Notes: a model not told the origin generated them from the sequence alone. Counted from the stretch's first letter, positions 30,401-39,568 are shown. The stretch: DNA of 64,000 nt from CAVRQM01 sp963838805 (GCA_963838805.1 CAWISK010000003.1:1-64000), one strand, 5' to 3'. Numbers and translations: made by a program.

Positions 30401-30708
30401 GTGATCACGCGCAGGCCGCGCGCGTGCGCCGCCTCGATGAACTGGCGGACATCGGCCAGTGTTCCATACTCGGGATGAACGCCGCGATACTCGGCGATGT
30501 CATAGCCGTCGTCGCGGCGCGGGCTCGGATAGAAGGGCAGCAGCCAGACCGCCGTCACCCCCAGCTCGGCCAGATAGTCCAGCTTGGCGATCAGGCCCTG
30601 GAAATCGCCGACGCCGTCGTTGTTGGAATCGAAGAACGACTTGACATGCAGCTGATAGATGATGGCGTCCTTGTACCATAGCGGGTCGGATGCCGTGCTT
30701 TCGCTCAT
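27418..30708 (-). CDS. treS-mak: trehalose synthase fused to maltokinase
   Basis: Bifunctional 1096 aa protein. Residues 1 to about 545 are GH13 trehalose synthase (trehalose to maltose): WYKDAIIYQLHVKSFFDSN, GLRLDAVPYLVERDG (nucleophile), LLAEANQWPEDA (acid/base), FLRNHDELTLEMV and MPGTPVIYYGDEIGMGDN. Residues about 560-1096 are maltokinase (Pep2-like, maltose to maltose 1-phosphate): EKRRWFASKS, SNSSLIVADAAVLKIVRRV, CRVHGDFHLGQVLVVQSDAYIIDFEGEPARP, where HGDFHLGQ is the catalytic loop. It is 12 bp after glgE and overlaps glgB by 4 bp, so it feeds maltose 1-phosphate directly to GlgE. Confidence 0.96.
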   Translation of the reverse strand: MSESTASDPLWYKDAIIYQLHVKSFFDSNNDGVGDFQGLIAKLDYLAELGVTAVWLLPFYPSPRRDDGYDIAEYRGVHPEYGTLADVRQFIEAAHARGLRVITELVINHTSDQHPWFQRARHAPKGSPERDFYVWADDDKRYAETRIIFIDTEKSNWTWDEVAGAYYWHRFYAHQPDLNFDNPLVLDEVLSVMRFWLDLGIDGLRLDAVPYLVERDGTINENLPETHAVLKRIRAELDLHAPGRMLLAEANQWPEDAQQYFGEGDECHMCFHFPLMPRMYMAIAREDRFPVTDIMRQTPDIPHNCQWAIFLRNHDELTLEMVTDSERDYLWETYATDKRARLNLGIRRRLAPLLERDRRRIELMNGLLLTMPGTPVIYYGDEIGMGDNIHLGDRDGVRTPMQWSPDRNGGFSRADPAALVLPPIMDPLYGFQAVNVEAQARDPHSTLNWTRRVLAGRKRFVAFGRGTLRFLYPGNRKVLAFLREYADDETEQTILCICNLSRSPQPVELDLSAFSGRVPVELAGGSAFPPIGQLPYLLTLAGYGMFVFLLTSEAHLPAWYTRPPEPLPEFATLVLRTGIEDVLAHASRALLEQEALPAYIEKRRWFASKSESVRSVRVAYALPLACARDVLLAEITVELPERHESYVLPLAIAWEESGGGALPQQLALARVRRGRRVGMLTDGFAVDALALCVLDMLRQGASLPLHDGSLEFRRTSRMESLELPPSPEIHRLSAEQSNSSLIVADAAVLKIVRRVTIGVHPEAEMTRYLTERGFAHTAPLLGEVVRVAPDGTPHTLMIVQGFVRNQGDGWSWTLDYLGRAVEELAVTETDDGARQDAFEEYDLFAGNLGRRLAELHEALAQPSDQPDFAPREADAAICDAWADSASEQLDLALTLLRAPRDWPDAETQLMAERIIAQEAALRDAIRRLARAGIGALDCRVHGDFHLGQVLVVQSDAYIIDFEGEPARPLEQRRAKSSPLRDVAGLLRSFDYAAAAAGSSGRTLASATTDERRGALLHQFRDAATRVFMEQYRAVLHDSATPWVSREAEQPLLDLFLIEKAAYEIRYEAANRPTWLAIPLGGLNLIAERMLAPELVA

Positions 30709-30720
30709 GGAGTGCTGACC

Positions 30721-33700
30721 TCAGGTGGCGGGGCGGACGCGCCAGATCGTGCAGGGCGCCTGCGGCGTAAGCGTCGCACGCTGCCATTTCGAGGTCAGCG
30801 TGAACTGGGTGTCATGCAGCAGATCCTCGCAGGCCAGCGTCGCGTGATCGGGCAGCCCCCATTGCCACAAGGGCAGCTCGATCGCCGCCGACTGGGCGGC
30901 GTGCGGGTCGAGGCTAATGGCGACCAGGACAACGTTGCTGCGATCCGGAGTCGCCTTCTCGAAGAACAGCACCTGGTCATTGTCGGCCGGCAGGAAGGTC
31001 ACGCCGAGATGCGTCTGCAACGCGGGGTTCAGGCGCCTTATGCGATTGAGCCGCGCGATGTCAGGCACGATGTTGCCCGGCCTCTGCCAATCCCAGGCGC
31101 GGATCTGGTATTTCTCGCTGTCCAGATATTCCTCGCGTCCGGGCAGCGGCGTCGCCTCGCATAGCTCGAACCCGCAATAGACGCCCCACAACCCGGACAG
31201 CGTCGCGGCCAGTGTTGCGCGGATGAGGAAGCCGGCCCGCCCCGAGGTTTGCAGGAACGGGGGGTTGATATCGGGCGTGTTGACGAAGAAGTTGGGCCGG
31301 AAGAACTCGCGGGGCTCGCCCTCGGATAGCTCGGTGAGGTACTCCGTCAGCTCGCGCTTCGTGTTGCGCCAAGTGAAATAGGTATAGGACTGCGTGAAGC
31401 CGAGCTTGGCGAGGCGGTACATCATCTTCGGCCGGGTGAACGCTTCGGACAGGAAAATGGTGCCCGGATGCGCCGCGCGAACCTCGCCGATCAGCCATTC
31501 CCAGAACGGCAGCGGCTTCGTGTGCGGATTGTCCACGCGAAAGATGCGCACGCCCTGCTGCGCCCAGAACAGCACCACCTCGCACAGCGCCACCCACAGA
31601 TCGGGAATGGCCTCCGGCGCATAGAAATCGACGTTGACGATGTCCTCGTATTTCTTCGGCGGATTCTCGGCGTAGCGCAGCGACCCGTCGGGGCGCCAGT
31701 CGAACCACCTCTTGTGCTGGCGCAGCCACGGGTGGTCGGGTGAGCATTGGATGGCGAAATCCAGCGCGATCTCAAGCCCGTGATTCGCGGCCGCCTCGCG
31801 CAGCCGCCGGAAGTCGTCGAGCGTGCCAAGCTGCGGATGGATCGCATCGTGGCCGCCCTCCTCGCTGCCGATCGCATAGGGGCTGCCGGGATCGTCCGGG
31901 GACGGATGCAGCGTGTTGTTGCGGCCCTTGCGATTGGTGCGGCCGATGGGCGAGATCGGCGGAAAATACAGCACGTCGAATCCCATGTCGCGGATGCGCG
32001 GCAGGTGGCGGATCACGTCGTCGAACGTGCCGTGCCGCCCTTCGTCATCGCTCATGGACCGCGGGAAGATCTCGTACCACGACGCGAAGCGCGCCAGCCC
32101 GCGGTCGGCCTCGATCAGGCGGACGGGACTGGTGATGCTGAACGGGCGCGGATCGGCCTTCGCCATCGCCGCCGCCAGATCGGCCGATAACAGAATGGCC
32201 GAACCCGTCGCGTCCTGCGCGTCCAGTGCGGCGAGCGTGGCAGCAAGCGGCGGCGAACGCTCCGCTGCCTCGGCGACCAGTACCCGTCCTTCGGCCACCT
32301 CCAAATGCACGTCGAGTCCGGCGGCGGTTTTCTTGGCCAGCTCGTCGCGGTATGTCGCGAACACGTCGCGCCAGGCTTGCACACGGAACAGCCAGCGGCC
32401 GAACTCTGGGCACGGCGAACTGGGCGCGGCAACGATCATTGCCCAGCGGCGTCATTCGTGCCTCCGACCAATCCTGCTCGTCGGCGGCGCGCCATTGCAG
32501 CATCGCTGCCAGCCGGTCATGGCCGTCGCAGATGATATCCGCCTCGACAGTCACTGTGTCGCCCGCGCACCGCTTGATGGCAAAGCGCCCGGAATCGACG
32601 TCCGGGGTCACCCGCTCTATGGCGACGCGCGCGGCCTCTGTGGCCGCTTTGGCGGTCGCCGTCAGGGGATGGCGACCGCGGCGGATCGGGCGCATCGGCG
32701 CCAACGGCAGCGTGCGCACCTCGCCGGGGCTAAGGGTCAGGCGTGCCGGCGCATCGCACCCCAGGCCGGCTGCGGCGGCGGCGGAGTCGACGGCGCGCGT
32801 GCTCGCCAGGTCGGGATTGGCCAGGACGAGCGCTTGCGGTCGGCCGGCGCCGCGCACGAATGCCGTGGCCTCCAGACCCGGGGCCGCAATCGGGCGGACG
32901 CCGGAAGTTGCTTGTGTCGCAGCGGCGGCGCTGGCCTGAGCGATCTCAGACGCGATATCGACGGTTCCATCGAGGTCTTCCGGGATGCTGCGCCGCGGGT
33001 CGAGCGGGGCCGTGGCGCCTTGCTCGAAGCCCATCGGCATCATCCAGCCATCGCCCATCGCGGCCGCGGTGGCCACTAGCCGGATCAGCGCGCGCGGCAC
33101 CAGCGAAGAATCGCCGAGCCGCGCCGCCGCACGGCGCCCGAAAGGCGGCTCGACGCAGGCGAGCACGGGCGCCACGCGCTCGCAGGCGGCGAGCCGGGTC
33201 CACAGCCAGTCGGCGGCGAAATCCCATCCGTCGAGGCACAGGCTGGTCAGGTCCAACCCGCTTCCGGCCAAGTCGGCAAGTTCGGCATCGCGCAACCCGT
33301 CGGTCCAGCCGATCATCAGCCGGCTATCGCCGCCAGCGCGGCGAGTGATAGCACGCAGCACCGGGGCGGGGGTTGCGGACAGGCCAAGCAGCCGAAAGCC
33401 GCCCGCACCGGCCTGGGCCCACGCTTGCAGGCGGCTGTCCCCACCATTCCGCCAGCGCTTCGGCCTCGCTGTCGAACCGAGCCCGCGCCGCGGCCTCCCC
33501 TTGACGCGGATCGATCCGGCCACGTGGCGATGCCGCGAACAGGCCCGGTTCGGCGCGGGCGATGATTCCGTCCGGCGCCACCCGGTCCAGCACGACATCG
33601 AGCAGCCAGCCCAATCCGCGGTCGCGGCAGGCCGCGTCGATGAAACGCAGTGCGCTCGCCGCATCGCCGTCCCACGCGAGTGCCGGATGGATCGTATCAA

Positions 33701-33917
33701 AATCCTCCGCCAGCAGGACGGACGCCGCCGCGAACGGGGGTGCCAGGACAATGCTGCCGAATCCCATCCCGGCAATCCTGTCGAACAGCGCCGGCCAGTC
33801 GCGCAGCGGGCCGGCCAACAGCGGATGCACGTAGTAGAAGCCCTGGCGCGCCACCCCACGCTGCGCCGCGATCTTCTCACCGTCAGCCGGGCATTGATCC
33901 ATCTGCTGCTGGTCCAT
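30721..33917 (-). CDS. glgE: alpha-1,4-glucan:maltose-1-phosphate maltosyltransferase, long form (two frameshifts)
   Basis: GH13_3 enzyme that adds maltosyl units from maltose 1-phosphate to glucan. The catalytic part (30721-32439) shows FASWYEIFPRSMSDDEGRHG, GFDVLYFPPISPIGRTNRKG, FRVDNPHTKPLPFWEWLI (nucleophile Asp) and FLSEAFTRPKMMYRLAKLG (acid/base Glu). The beta-sandwich N-domain (VEADIICDGHDRLAAMLQWR) is in a second frame. An extra N-terminal amylase-like domain (GFYYVHPLLAGPLRDWPALF) begins in a third. Single-base insertions near 32405 and in a CCCC run at 33439-33442 explain both shifts, and the length is two bases over a multiple of three. Corrected length is about 1064 aa, as in long alphaproteobacterial GlgE. 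ATG 33917 follows AGGAGAA. First gene of the operon. Confidence 0.9.
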
Positions 33918-34002
33918 CCGTTCTCCTGGGCCCGTCGATGCGCGAGGGCAGGCGAGTCAACGCTCGGGGCGGCGTGGGTTGCGCGCGGCGCTCGCCCGCG
34001 TG

Positions 34003-34188
34003 TCAGAAGCGGTGGTGACCAAAATGCAGGTAGCCGGCGCTCGCCAGCAGCGCCAGCAGGAACAGCACCAGAAAGATGCCGAACAGCAATCGTGCGATCG
34101 TCGCCGCCACCGACGCAAGACCGGAGAAGCCTAGCACGGCCGCGACGAGGGCCACGACCAGGAAGACGATGGTCCAGCTCAGCAGCAT
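34003..34188 (-). CDS. DUF1328 small membrane protein
   Basis: 61 aa inner-membrane protein of the YtjA/DUF1328 family: two hydrophobic helices (WTIVFLVVALVAAVLGFSG and IARLLFGIFLVLFLLALLA) joined by a short loop with SVAATIA, ending GYLHFGHHRF. Function unknown. Such genes often accompany stress-response loci in alphaproteobacteria, and this one lies between phyR and glgE on the minus strand, 54 bp after phyR. Confidence 0.85.
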   Translation of the reverse strand: MLLSWTIVFLVVALVAAVLGFSGLASVAATIARLLFGIFLVLFLLALLASAGYLHFGHHRF

Positions 34189-34242
34189 GGGGGCGCCTCC
34201 GCCAAATCGATGCGTGGGCGAACGCTTGCACCGTCCGGGAGG

Positions 34243-34980
34243 CTAGTCCAGTCGCACGCCTCCGGTGACCGCCTGGAAGGTGGCGATGGCGAGGGTCAGC
34301 GGCTCGAACGGCTTGGTGATGACGAAGGGGGGTTCCAGCCCCTCGCCGGTCAGCAGACGCTCCGGATAGGCTGTGACGAAAATCACTGGCGCGTCGAGGT
34401 GGCGCAGGATGCGCGACACCGCGTGCGCCCCATCGCCGCCGGCGCCAAGATTGATGTCGGCGAGGATCAGCCCCGGCCGCTCGCGGGCGGCGATGGCGAT
34501 CGCCTCGCTCTCGGTCGCCGCCACGCCGACCACTCGATGACCGCACTCCGTCACCAGTTCGTCGATGTCCATGGCGATGATCGGCTCGTCCTCGATGATC
34601 AGCACATCGGTGGCGGTCGCCGCACGCAATTGATCGCGCGCGCCGCTGAGCAGGGCGCCGGCCTCGTGCGGCGGGATTCCCACGACCTCTGCCGCCTCGT
34701 CGGGTGGCAGTTCCTCCAGCGCCGTCAGCAGCAGCAACTGCCGCTGCACATGACTGAGGCCGGTCGGCGCGGCGGTTGGCACCTGCTCGTTGAAGCGCCG
34801 GGTGATCGCACGGTATAGCGCGAGCCTGGGCTGCGAGGATGGGGCTTCATCAGCCAGCAGCGCCTTGAGGCTGTCGGCCACCAACCCGTCGCCGTCGCGT
34901 TGGCTGCGGGTGAGCGCGCGCGCGTACCGGCGCGCGTAGGGCAGGAGGCGGATCAGCTCTTCGCGATGCAGGCTGGTCAT
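34243..34980 (-). CDS. phyR: PhyR-type general stress response anti-anti-sigma regulator
   Basis: Response regulator of 245 aa with an ECF-sigma-like N-terminal half (about residues 5-120) and a C-terminal receiver domain. In the receiver, EDEP (130-133) is the acidic patch, Asp175 in LILADINLG is the phosphorylation site, and VIFVTAYPERLLTGEG carries the FATGUY-type TAYP signature of PhyR, followed by ITKPF. When phosphorylated, PhyR binds NepR and frees EcfG. It is divergent from the first sigma gene across about 75 bp. The partner NepR and a kinase lie downstream of the two sigma genes. I found no GGAAC-type promoter in front of it. Confidence 0.95.
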   Translation of the reverse strand: MTSLHREELIRLLPYARRYARALTRSQRDGDGLVADSLKALLADEAPSSQPRLALYRAITRRFNEQVPTAAPTGLSHVQRQLLLLTALEELPPDEAAEVVGIPPHEAGALLSGARDQLRAATATDVLIIEDEPIIAMDIDELVTECGHRVVGVAATESEAIAIAARERPGLILADINLGAGGDGAHAVSRILRHLDAPVIFVTAYPERLLTGEGLEPPFVITKPFEPLTLAIATFQAVTGGVRLD

Positions 34981-35054
34981 GGGATGCTGGCCTCTTGCAG
35001 GATGCGCAAGCCTCGGCTTTGGGTGCGGCGCGCAAAAGCGAAAGACACCCTATC

Positions 35055-35591
35055 TTGAATGAACACGACCCGCGCGGCGCGTTGATCGGGCTGCTGCCCG
35101 AATTGCGCGCCTACGCCCGGTTCCTGGTGCGGCATAGCGGCGAGGCCGACGATCTGGTACAGGAAGTCGTGCTGCGCGCGCTTTCGGCACTGTCGCAGTA
35201 CCAGCAGGGGACCAGCCTGCGCGCCTGGGTGTTCACCATCCAGCGCAACATCTTCTACGAGCAGGCTCGCCGTCGCCGCACCGAACGTGCTGCGATCGAA
35301 CGCTCCGGCATAGCCGGGCAGCCCGCCACAACCAACCAACCGGACCATGCCGTCCTGGCCGATCTGGCGCGGCATTTGTTCGCGCTGCCGCCGATGCTGC
35401 GAGAGGCCCTGGTGCTGGTCGGCGCCCAGGGCCTCAGTTACGAGGAGGCGGCGATCGTGTGCGGCGTGCCGGTCGGCACCGTGAAGGCTCGCGTCTCCCG
35501 CGCCCGCGCCCGCCTGGCGCTCGCCGTCAGCGATGCGCCGATGCCTCCGGACCAGGCGGCCCGGCCGGCGTCGCCGAGGGGAGCAATGTAG
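35055..35591 (+). CDS. ecfG: ECF sigma factor, EcfG-type (first copy)
   Basis: RNA polymerase sigma factor of the ECF family, about 178 aa. Region 2: LIGLLPELRAYARFLVRHSGEADDLVQEVVLRALSAL and TSLRAWVFTIQRNIFYEQARR. Region 4: LPPMLREALVLVGAQGLSYEEAA and GVPVGTVKARVSRARARLA. It belongs with EcfG (ECF15) by its place between phyR and nepR. No ATG is available near the conserved start. TTG 35055 (LNEHDPRG) fits the family best; a TTG at 34995 would add 20 residues. It is followed by a second sigma gene after 140 bp. Confidence 0.85.
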   Translation: MNEHDPRGALIGLLPELRAYARFLVRHSGEADDLVQEVVLRALSALSQYQQGTSLRAWVFTIQRNIFYEQARRRRTERAAIERSGIAGQPATTNQPDHAVLADLARHLFALPPMLREALVLVGAQGLSYEEAAIVCGVPVGTVKARVSRARARLALAVSDAPMPPDQAARPASPRGAM

Positions 35592-35731
35592 CATACCCTG
35601 TTCCATCGCATTCGCATGGCCGGCTGACAATTCGCCCTCGTGGCAGATCGCGCATTCGTGAGCCACCTCTCGCAACCATTCGCGGCCGCCGTTCATTGCC
35701 CGTCCATCTGATAACGAGGCGGGAGCCATCA

Positions 35732-36298
35732 ATGACCTCCGAGGTCTTCCACGAGCAAGTCATCACCATCCTCCCCAAGCTGCGCGTTCAGGCGCTTGCC
35801 CTGACCCGCAATCGTGCCGCGGCGGAGGATCTGGTGCAGGACGCCGTGTGCAACGCGCTATCGGCGCAGGACAGCTTCATTCCGGGCACGAACTTCGCCG
35901 CGTGGATGCACCGCATCCTGCGCAACCGCTTCATCTCGAATCTGCGCAAGCGGCGTGATACCACGGATATCGACGACGTGCCGGCGGCAACCTTCGCCAC
36001 TGCGGCACCGCACGAAGACCGGCTGGCGCTGAAGGAACTGTCCTCCGCCATGACCCGCCTGCCGTCCGATCAGCGCGAGGCGCTGGTCATGGTCGTCATC
36101 CACGGCATGAGTTACGAGGCGCTGGCGGACGCCACCGGCTGCGCGGTCGGGACCGCCAAGAGCCGGGTGTTCCGCGCCCGCCGGCAGCTCGAGACGTGGC
36201 TGCTGGGCGAAGGGGCCGAGGGCCAGGGGCGCCGGTCGTCCGAGCAGCCCCGGATCGGGAATCGTTCCCTAAAGGCCGACGCCCATTCTTTGCTTTAA
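35732..36298 (+). CDS. ECF sigma factor, EcfG-type (second copy)
   Basis: Second ECF sigma factor, 188 aa. Region 2: FHEQVITILPKLRVQALALTRNRAAAEDLVQDAVCNAL and NFAAWMHRILRNRFISNLRKRR. Region 4: LPSDQREALVMVVIHGMSYEALA and GCAVGTAKSRVFRARRQLETWL. A short tail of about 25 residues follows. ATG 35732 has GGGAG upstream. It is clearly homologous to but diverged from the copy at 35055. It lies 75 bp before nepR, so it is the more likely direct partner in a sigma-nepR transcript. Confidence 0.88.
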   Translation: MTSEVFHEQVITILPKLRVQALALTRNRAAAEDLVQDAVCNALSAQDSFIPGTNFAAWMHRILRNRFISNLRKRRDTTDIDDVPAATFATAAPHEDRLALKELSSAMTRLPSDQREALVMVVIHGMSYEALADATGCAVGTAKSRVFRARRQLETWLLGEGAEGQGRRSSEQPRIGNRSLKADAHSLL

Positions 36299-36325
36299 CG
36301 CCGGACCTGCTATTGCGTCTGACGA

Positions 36326-36357
36326 GGGTGCGCTGCCGAGCGGTCGTCGGCGCACCC
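36326..36357. other. hairpin upstream of nepR
   Basis: GGGTGCG (36326-36332) pairs with CGCACCC (36351-36357), and CCGA (3636-39 within this block, 36336-36339) pairs with TCGG (36347-36350). This gives an 11-bp interrupted stem in the 75-bp gap between the second sigma gene and nepR. It has no T-tract, so it is not a typical terminator. It could affect mRNA stability or nepR translation. Confidence 0.35.
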
Positions 36358-36373
36358 GAACGCACTTACGGGC

Positions 36374-36580
36374 ATGAGACAGGCTGTCATGGCACGGCGG
36401 AAAGAACCGGCTCCGGAAGATCCGCCGGAAAAGGGCTCGGTCAGGTCTGGTCCTCGCAAGCCGCCACGTGCTTTCGATATCTGGCTCGATCGGGGGCTGC
36501 ACACGATGTACGACAGCGTGGCGCGGGAGCCGGTCCCTGAGGAGTTGCTGCGACTGATCGAGGAGAATCGGAAGAAATAG
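36374..36580 (+). CDS. nepR: NepR-type anti-sigma factor
   Basis: Small acidic/basic protein of 68 aa that sequesters EcfG until displaced by phosphorylated PhyR. The family core is FDIWLDRGLHTMYDSVAREP followed by VPEELLRLIEE (about residues 34-64), matching the two-helix NepR motif ending EP[I/V]P-E-x-L. The N-terminus is charged and probably disordered. ATG 36374 is the first start; an internal ATG at 36389 (MARRKEP) is also possible, and neither has a strong ribosome-binding site. The kinase gene follows 11 bp later. Confidence 0.92.
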   Translation: MRQAVMARRKEPAPEDPPEKGSVRSGPRKPPRAFDIWLDRGLHTMYDSVAREPVPEELLRLIEENRKK

Positions 36581-36591
36581 AGTCAGGCGCC

Positions 36592-38368
36592 ATGCTTGTT
36601 CGTTGGCCCGGTGCTCTGGCCCAGGGCTGGTCGTTGGGCGGTATGTCGTCAGTCCGGGCCCGGCTGCTCCTTCTGGTCGTCGTGGCGGCCGTTCCGCTGT
36701 TCGTCATGGCGGCTTCGATCGCATGGCAAACCTCCCGTATGGTGGCGCGACAACCCGCTGACCGCGCAGTGCGGCTGGCGGCCGCTCTTGCCGCCCGCGA
36801 GGACGCCATTCTCGACCAGACCGGACAGGTGTTGTTCGGCTTGGGCGCCGCCCTTTCGGTGACGGACGAGCAGAGCGGATGTGCGAGCCAGCTTGGCTGG
36901 GCCGTGCGTGTGCTCGGCGATCGCTATCGGCAGCTCGCGGTCACAGACTGGGATGGCCGGCCTCGATGCGCGGCCGGTCTGGCGACAAGTCAGGCGGCGC
37001 CTGCGCCACTACTGGCGAGAATCCGGGACAGCGGTCAGTTCGAGGTGAGTGTGGTCAATCCGGGTGCGATCCCGGGCCAAGCAACGATCATGGCCGGCGT
37101 GCCGCTCGCGACCGGCGCGCTTATGGCCGATTTGGGGATCGACTGGCTGGAACTGCCTGCCTCCTCGCCCGACCTGGTGCCGGGCGTCGCGACCTGGCTC
37201 ATGGACAGCCGCCATCAACTGATTCCGGTCGGCCCGGCCGCGGAGATCGCGCGCGGCCCCGGCGCGGAGCCGGCCCAGCCCGTGCTTGCCGCGTTGCTGC
37301 GTCCGGATCGGGCGCCGCGCGTCGCGGCCGGCAAGATCAGGCAGTCTGTTTGCATACGCCGCACGGCAACTGCGCGCCGGGCCAATGCTGGTCGTGGCGG
37401 TGCCGGCCGCCGCCGACGTCGCACGCGCCCAGGCGGCGTTGGGGAGCTGGCTCGCCGAACTCGGGTTACTGCTGTTGGCGGCGCTGGTCGCCGTGGCATG
37501 GGGCGGCCGCCTGCTGATGGTGCAGCCCGTCCGGCGACTCTCGCGGGCGGTGCGCTCATGGCGCGACGGCGGCCTGTTCGACCCCGGACCGCTCAGCGGT
37601 GCGCCGTCCGAGATCGTCGAACTGGCGCAGACTTTTGACCGCGCCAGCAGCGCCCTGCGCGGGCGCGAGGCGGAGCTGCGCGCGGCCGCCGCGCGCCAGG
37701 ATTTGCTGATGCAGGAGATTCATCATCGGGTGAAGAACAATCTGCAGATCATCGCCTCTCTGCTCAACTTGCAGGCTTCGCGTATCCGCCAGCCCGAGGC
37801 GCGGGCGGAGTTCCAGGCGGCGCGCGACCGCATCCGCGCCCTCGCGACGCTGCACCGGCATCTGTACGCCCATGACGAGCTGCGGGCGATCAACATGCGC
37901 GGCTTCCTCGCCGAGCTGTGCGCGCAATTGCTGCAGGCCATCGGCGAGACCCCGGCCGGCGGCCGCATCAAGCTCGATATCCAGGCGTCCGAGCTGGAGA
38001 TCTCGTCGGATCAGGCTGTACCGCTGGCGCTGATCGTGACGGAGGCGGTCAGCAACGCCGCGAAATACGCCTTTCCCGGTGGGCGCAGCGGGCACATCAG
38101 CGTCCGGCTCGAAGGCGTCCCGCAGGCGGGCGACAACAATCGGCGGGCACTGCTTGCGATCGAGGATGACGGGATCGGCATTCCCGACGGCAGCGGCGAG
38201 ACCGAAACCGGAATGCGTGACGGGATCGGCCTGCAACTGATCCGCGGCTTCGCCCGCCAGCTCGGTGCCGCTCTCACCGTGACACAGGACGGCGGCACCC
38301 ACTATCTGCTCGATATTCCGCTATCGCCGCCGCGACGCGATCCTCCTGGCGAGGAGCCGGTCGACTGA
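36592..38368 (+). CDS. membrane sensor histidine kinase, HisKA_2/PhyK type (one frameshift near 37339)
   Basis: Candidate kinase for PhyR, about 591 aa. It has a membrane segment (ARLLLLVVVAAVPLFVMAASI), a periplasmic sensor with Cys97 and Cys126, a second membrane segment (ELGLLLLAALVAVAWGGRLL) and a short HAMP-like linker. The HisKA_2 domain has QEIHHRVKNNLQIIASLLN (phosphoacceptor His near 375), and the ATPase shows VTEAVSNAAKYAF and IEDDGIGIP. One extra base near 37339 (GKI/GSLFAYAARQ) splits the gene; length is one base over a multiple of three. A later ATG at 36643 is possible. Location next to nepR supports a role in general stress signalling. Confidence 0.87.
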
Positions 38369-38374
38369 CCCCGG

Positions 38375-39568
38375 CTAGCGCAGCACGAGCGGCCGGCCCG
38401 CCAGGCCGCCGGCGATCGATGCGCCCGCCCCCACGACCACGAACAACGCCTCCGCCCCGCCCCAGCCTCCGGTGCGACCGTGCAGAACGCCCACCAGCAG
38501 CGGGCCGCAGGCGGCGATGGTGTAGCCGAAGCCCTGCGACATGCTGGACAGGCTGGCGGCAACCCTGCTGTCGCCGCTGCGCAGCACCATGAGTGTGATC
38601 GCCAGCGCGAAGGCCGCCCCGGCACCGAGGCCCAGCGTCGCCGCCATCACCCACTGCCACTCCAGCGGTCCACGGGCGAGGGCCACGAAGCTGCCGACGA
38701 TCATTGCGATGCTGACCGCCGCCGGCACGCCCTGGTTGCGCAGCCGCACCGCGAGCGCCGGCATCGGCAGCGAGGCGACCATCTGCGTCAGCACGCAGAC
38801 CGAGACGACGAGGCCGGCGACCTGCGCGTCGTCACCGCGACTGCGCAGCATCGGCGCGAGCCAGGCAAACACCGCATAGGCCAGCATGGATTGCAGACCC
38901 ATGAAGACTGTGACCTGCCATGCAAGGGGGCTGCGCAGCAGCGGCGGACCGCCAGGCGAATGCAGCCTCTCGGCCGGGGCGGGCCGAAAGATATGTCCCC
39001 GCCAGACCCATCCGGCGATCACCAGCGCCGCGAGCGCCGGCCATGCCCAGAATGCGAGCGAGCCGGACCAGCCGCCCGTCACATCCAGCAGCGGCACGGC
39101 CACGGCCGCGGCGATCGCGGCACCCAGGCACAGCATCGTCGTGTAGATGCCCGTCATCAGCGCCGGATGTCCGGCGAAATCACGCTTCAGGATGGTCGGC
39201 ATCAGCACGTTGCCAAGACCGATCCCGGCCCCGGCCAGCAGCGAACCGGCAAAGAGGGCGGCGAGGCTGCCGGTGCCCCGCAGCGCCAGCCCGGCGATGA
39301 TGATGGCCAACAGCACCAGGACCGCCCGCTCGAGTCCTAGTCTGCGGACCAGGGGCGTCGCTGCGGCGCTGGCAAGCCCGAGGCAGAGAACCGGCAAGGT
39401 GGCCAGCGCGCTCGCGCCGCCGGCGTCGAGCCCCGTGCCGCGCATGATTTCCGTCAGCACGGGTGCCACGCCGGTCAGCGCCGGCCGCAGATTGAGCGCG
39501 ACCAGGGCCACGACGAGGCCGACCGCCAGCCGGCCGGGGCGGCGGAAGGGCAGTGCGGGTTCGGGCAT
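38375..39568 (-). CDS. CynX/NimT-family MFS transporter
   Basis: Twelve-helix major facilitator permease of the cyanate/nitroimidazole (CynX/NimT, COG2807) type, 397 aa, inner membrane. The N-terminal block LVVALVALNLRPALTGVAPVL is characteristic, as is GAGIGLGNVLMPTILKRDF after helix 4. No cyanase or regulator gene lies nearby, so the substrate is open. It converges on the histidine kinase (6 bp) and diverges from cydD (65 bp). Confidence 0.85.
   Translation of the reverse strand: MPEPALPFRRPGRLAVGLVVALVALNLRPALTGVAPVLTEIMRGTGLDAGGASALATLPVLCLGLASAAATPLVRRLGLERAVLVLLAIIIAGLALRGTGSLAALFAGSLLAGAGIGLGNVLMPTILKRDFAGHPALMTGIYTTMLCLGAAIAAAVAVPLLDVTGGWSGSLAFWAWPALAALVIAGWVWRGHIFRPAPAERLHSPGGPPLLRSPLAWQVTVFMGLQSMLAYAVFAWLAPMLRSRGDDAQVAGLVVSVCVLTQMVASLPMPALAVRLRNQGVPAAVSIAMIVGSFVALARGPLEWQWVMAATLGLGAGAAFALAITLMVLRSGDSRVAASLSSMSQGFGYTIAACGPLLVGVLHGRTGGWGGAEALFVVVGAGASIAGGLAGRPLVLR

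Noticed and set aside
36326..36357. Hairpin before nepR as an intrinsic terminator
   Set aside because: No T-tract follows, and nepR starts only 17 bp later.
34981..36373. EcfG-type promoter (GGAAC-N16/17-CGTT) in front of phyR, the sigma genes or nepR
   Set aside because: I looked in each gap on both strands and found isolated GGAAC or CGTT only, never a pair at the right spacing. The glgE upstream gap is likewise negative.
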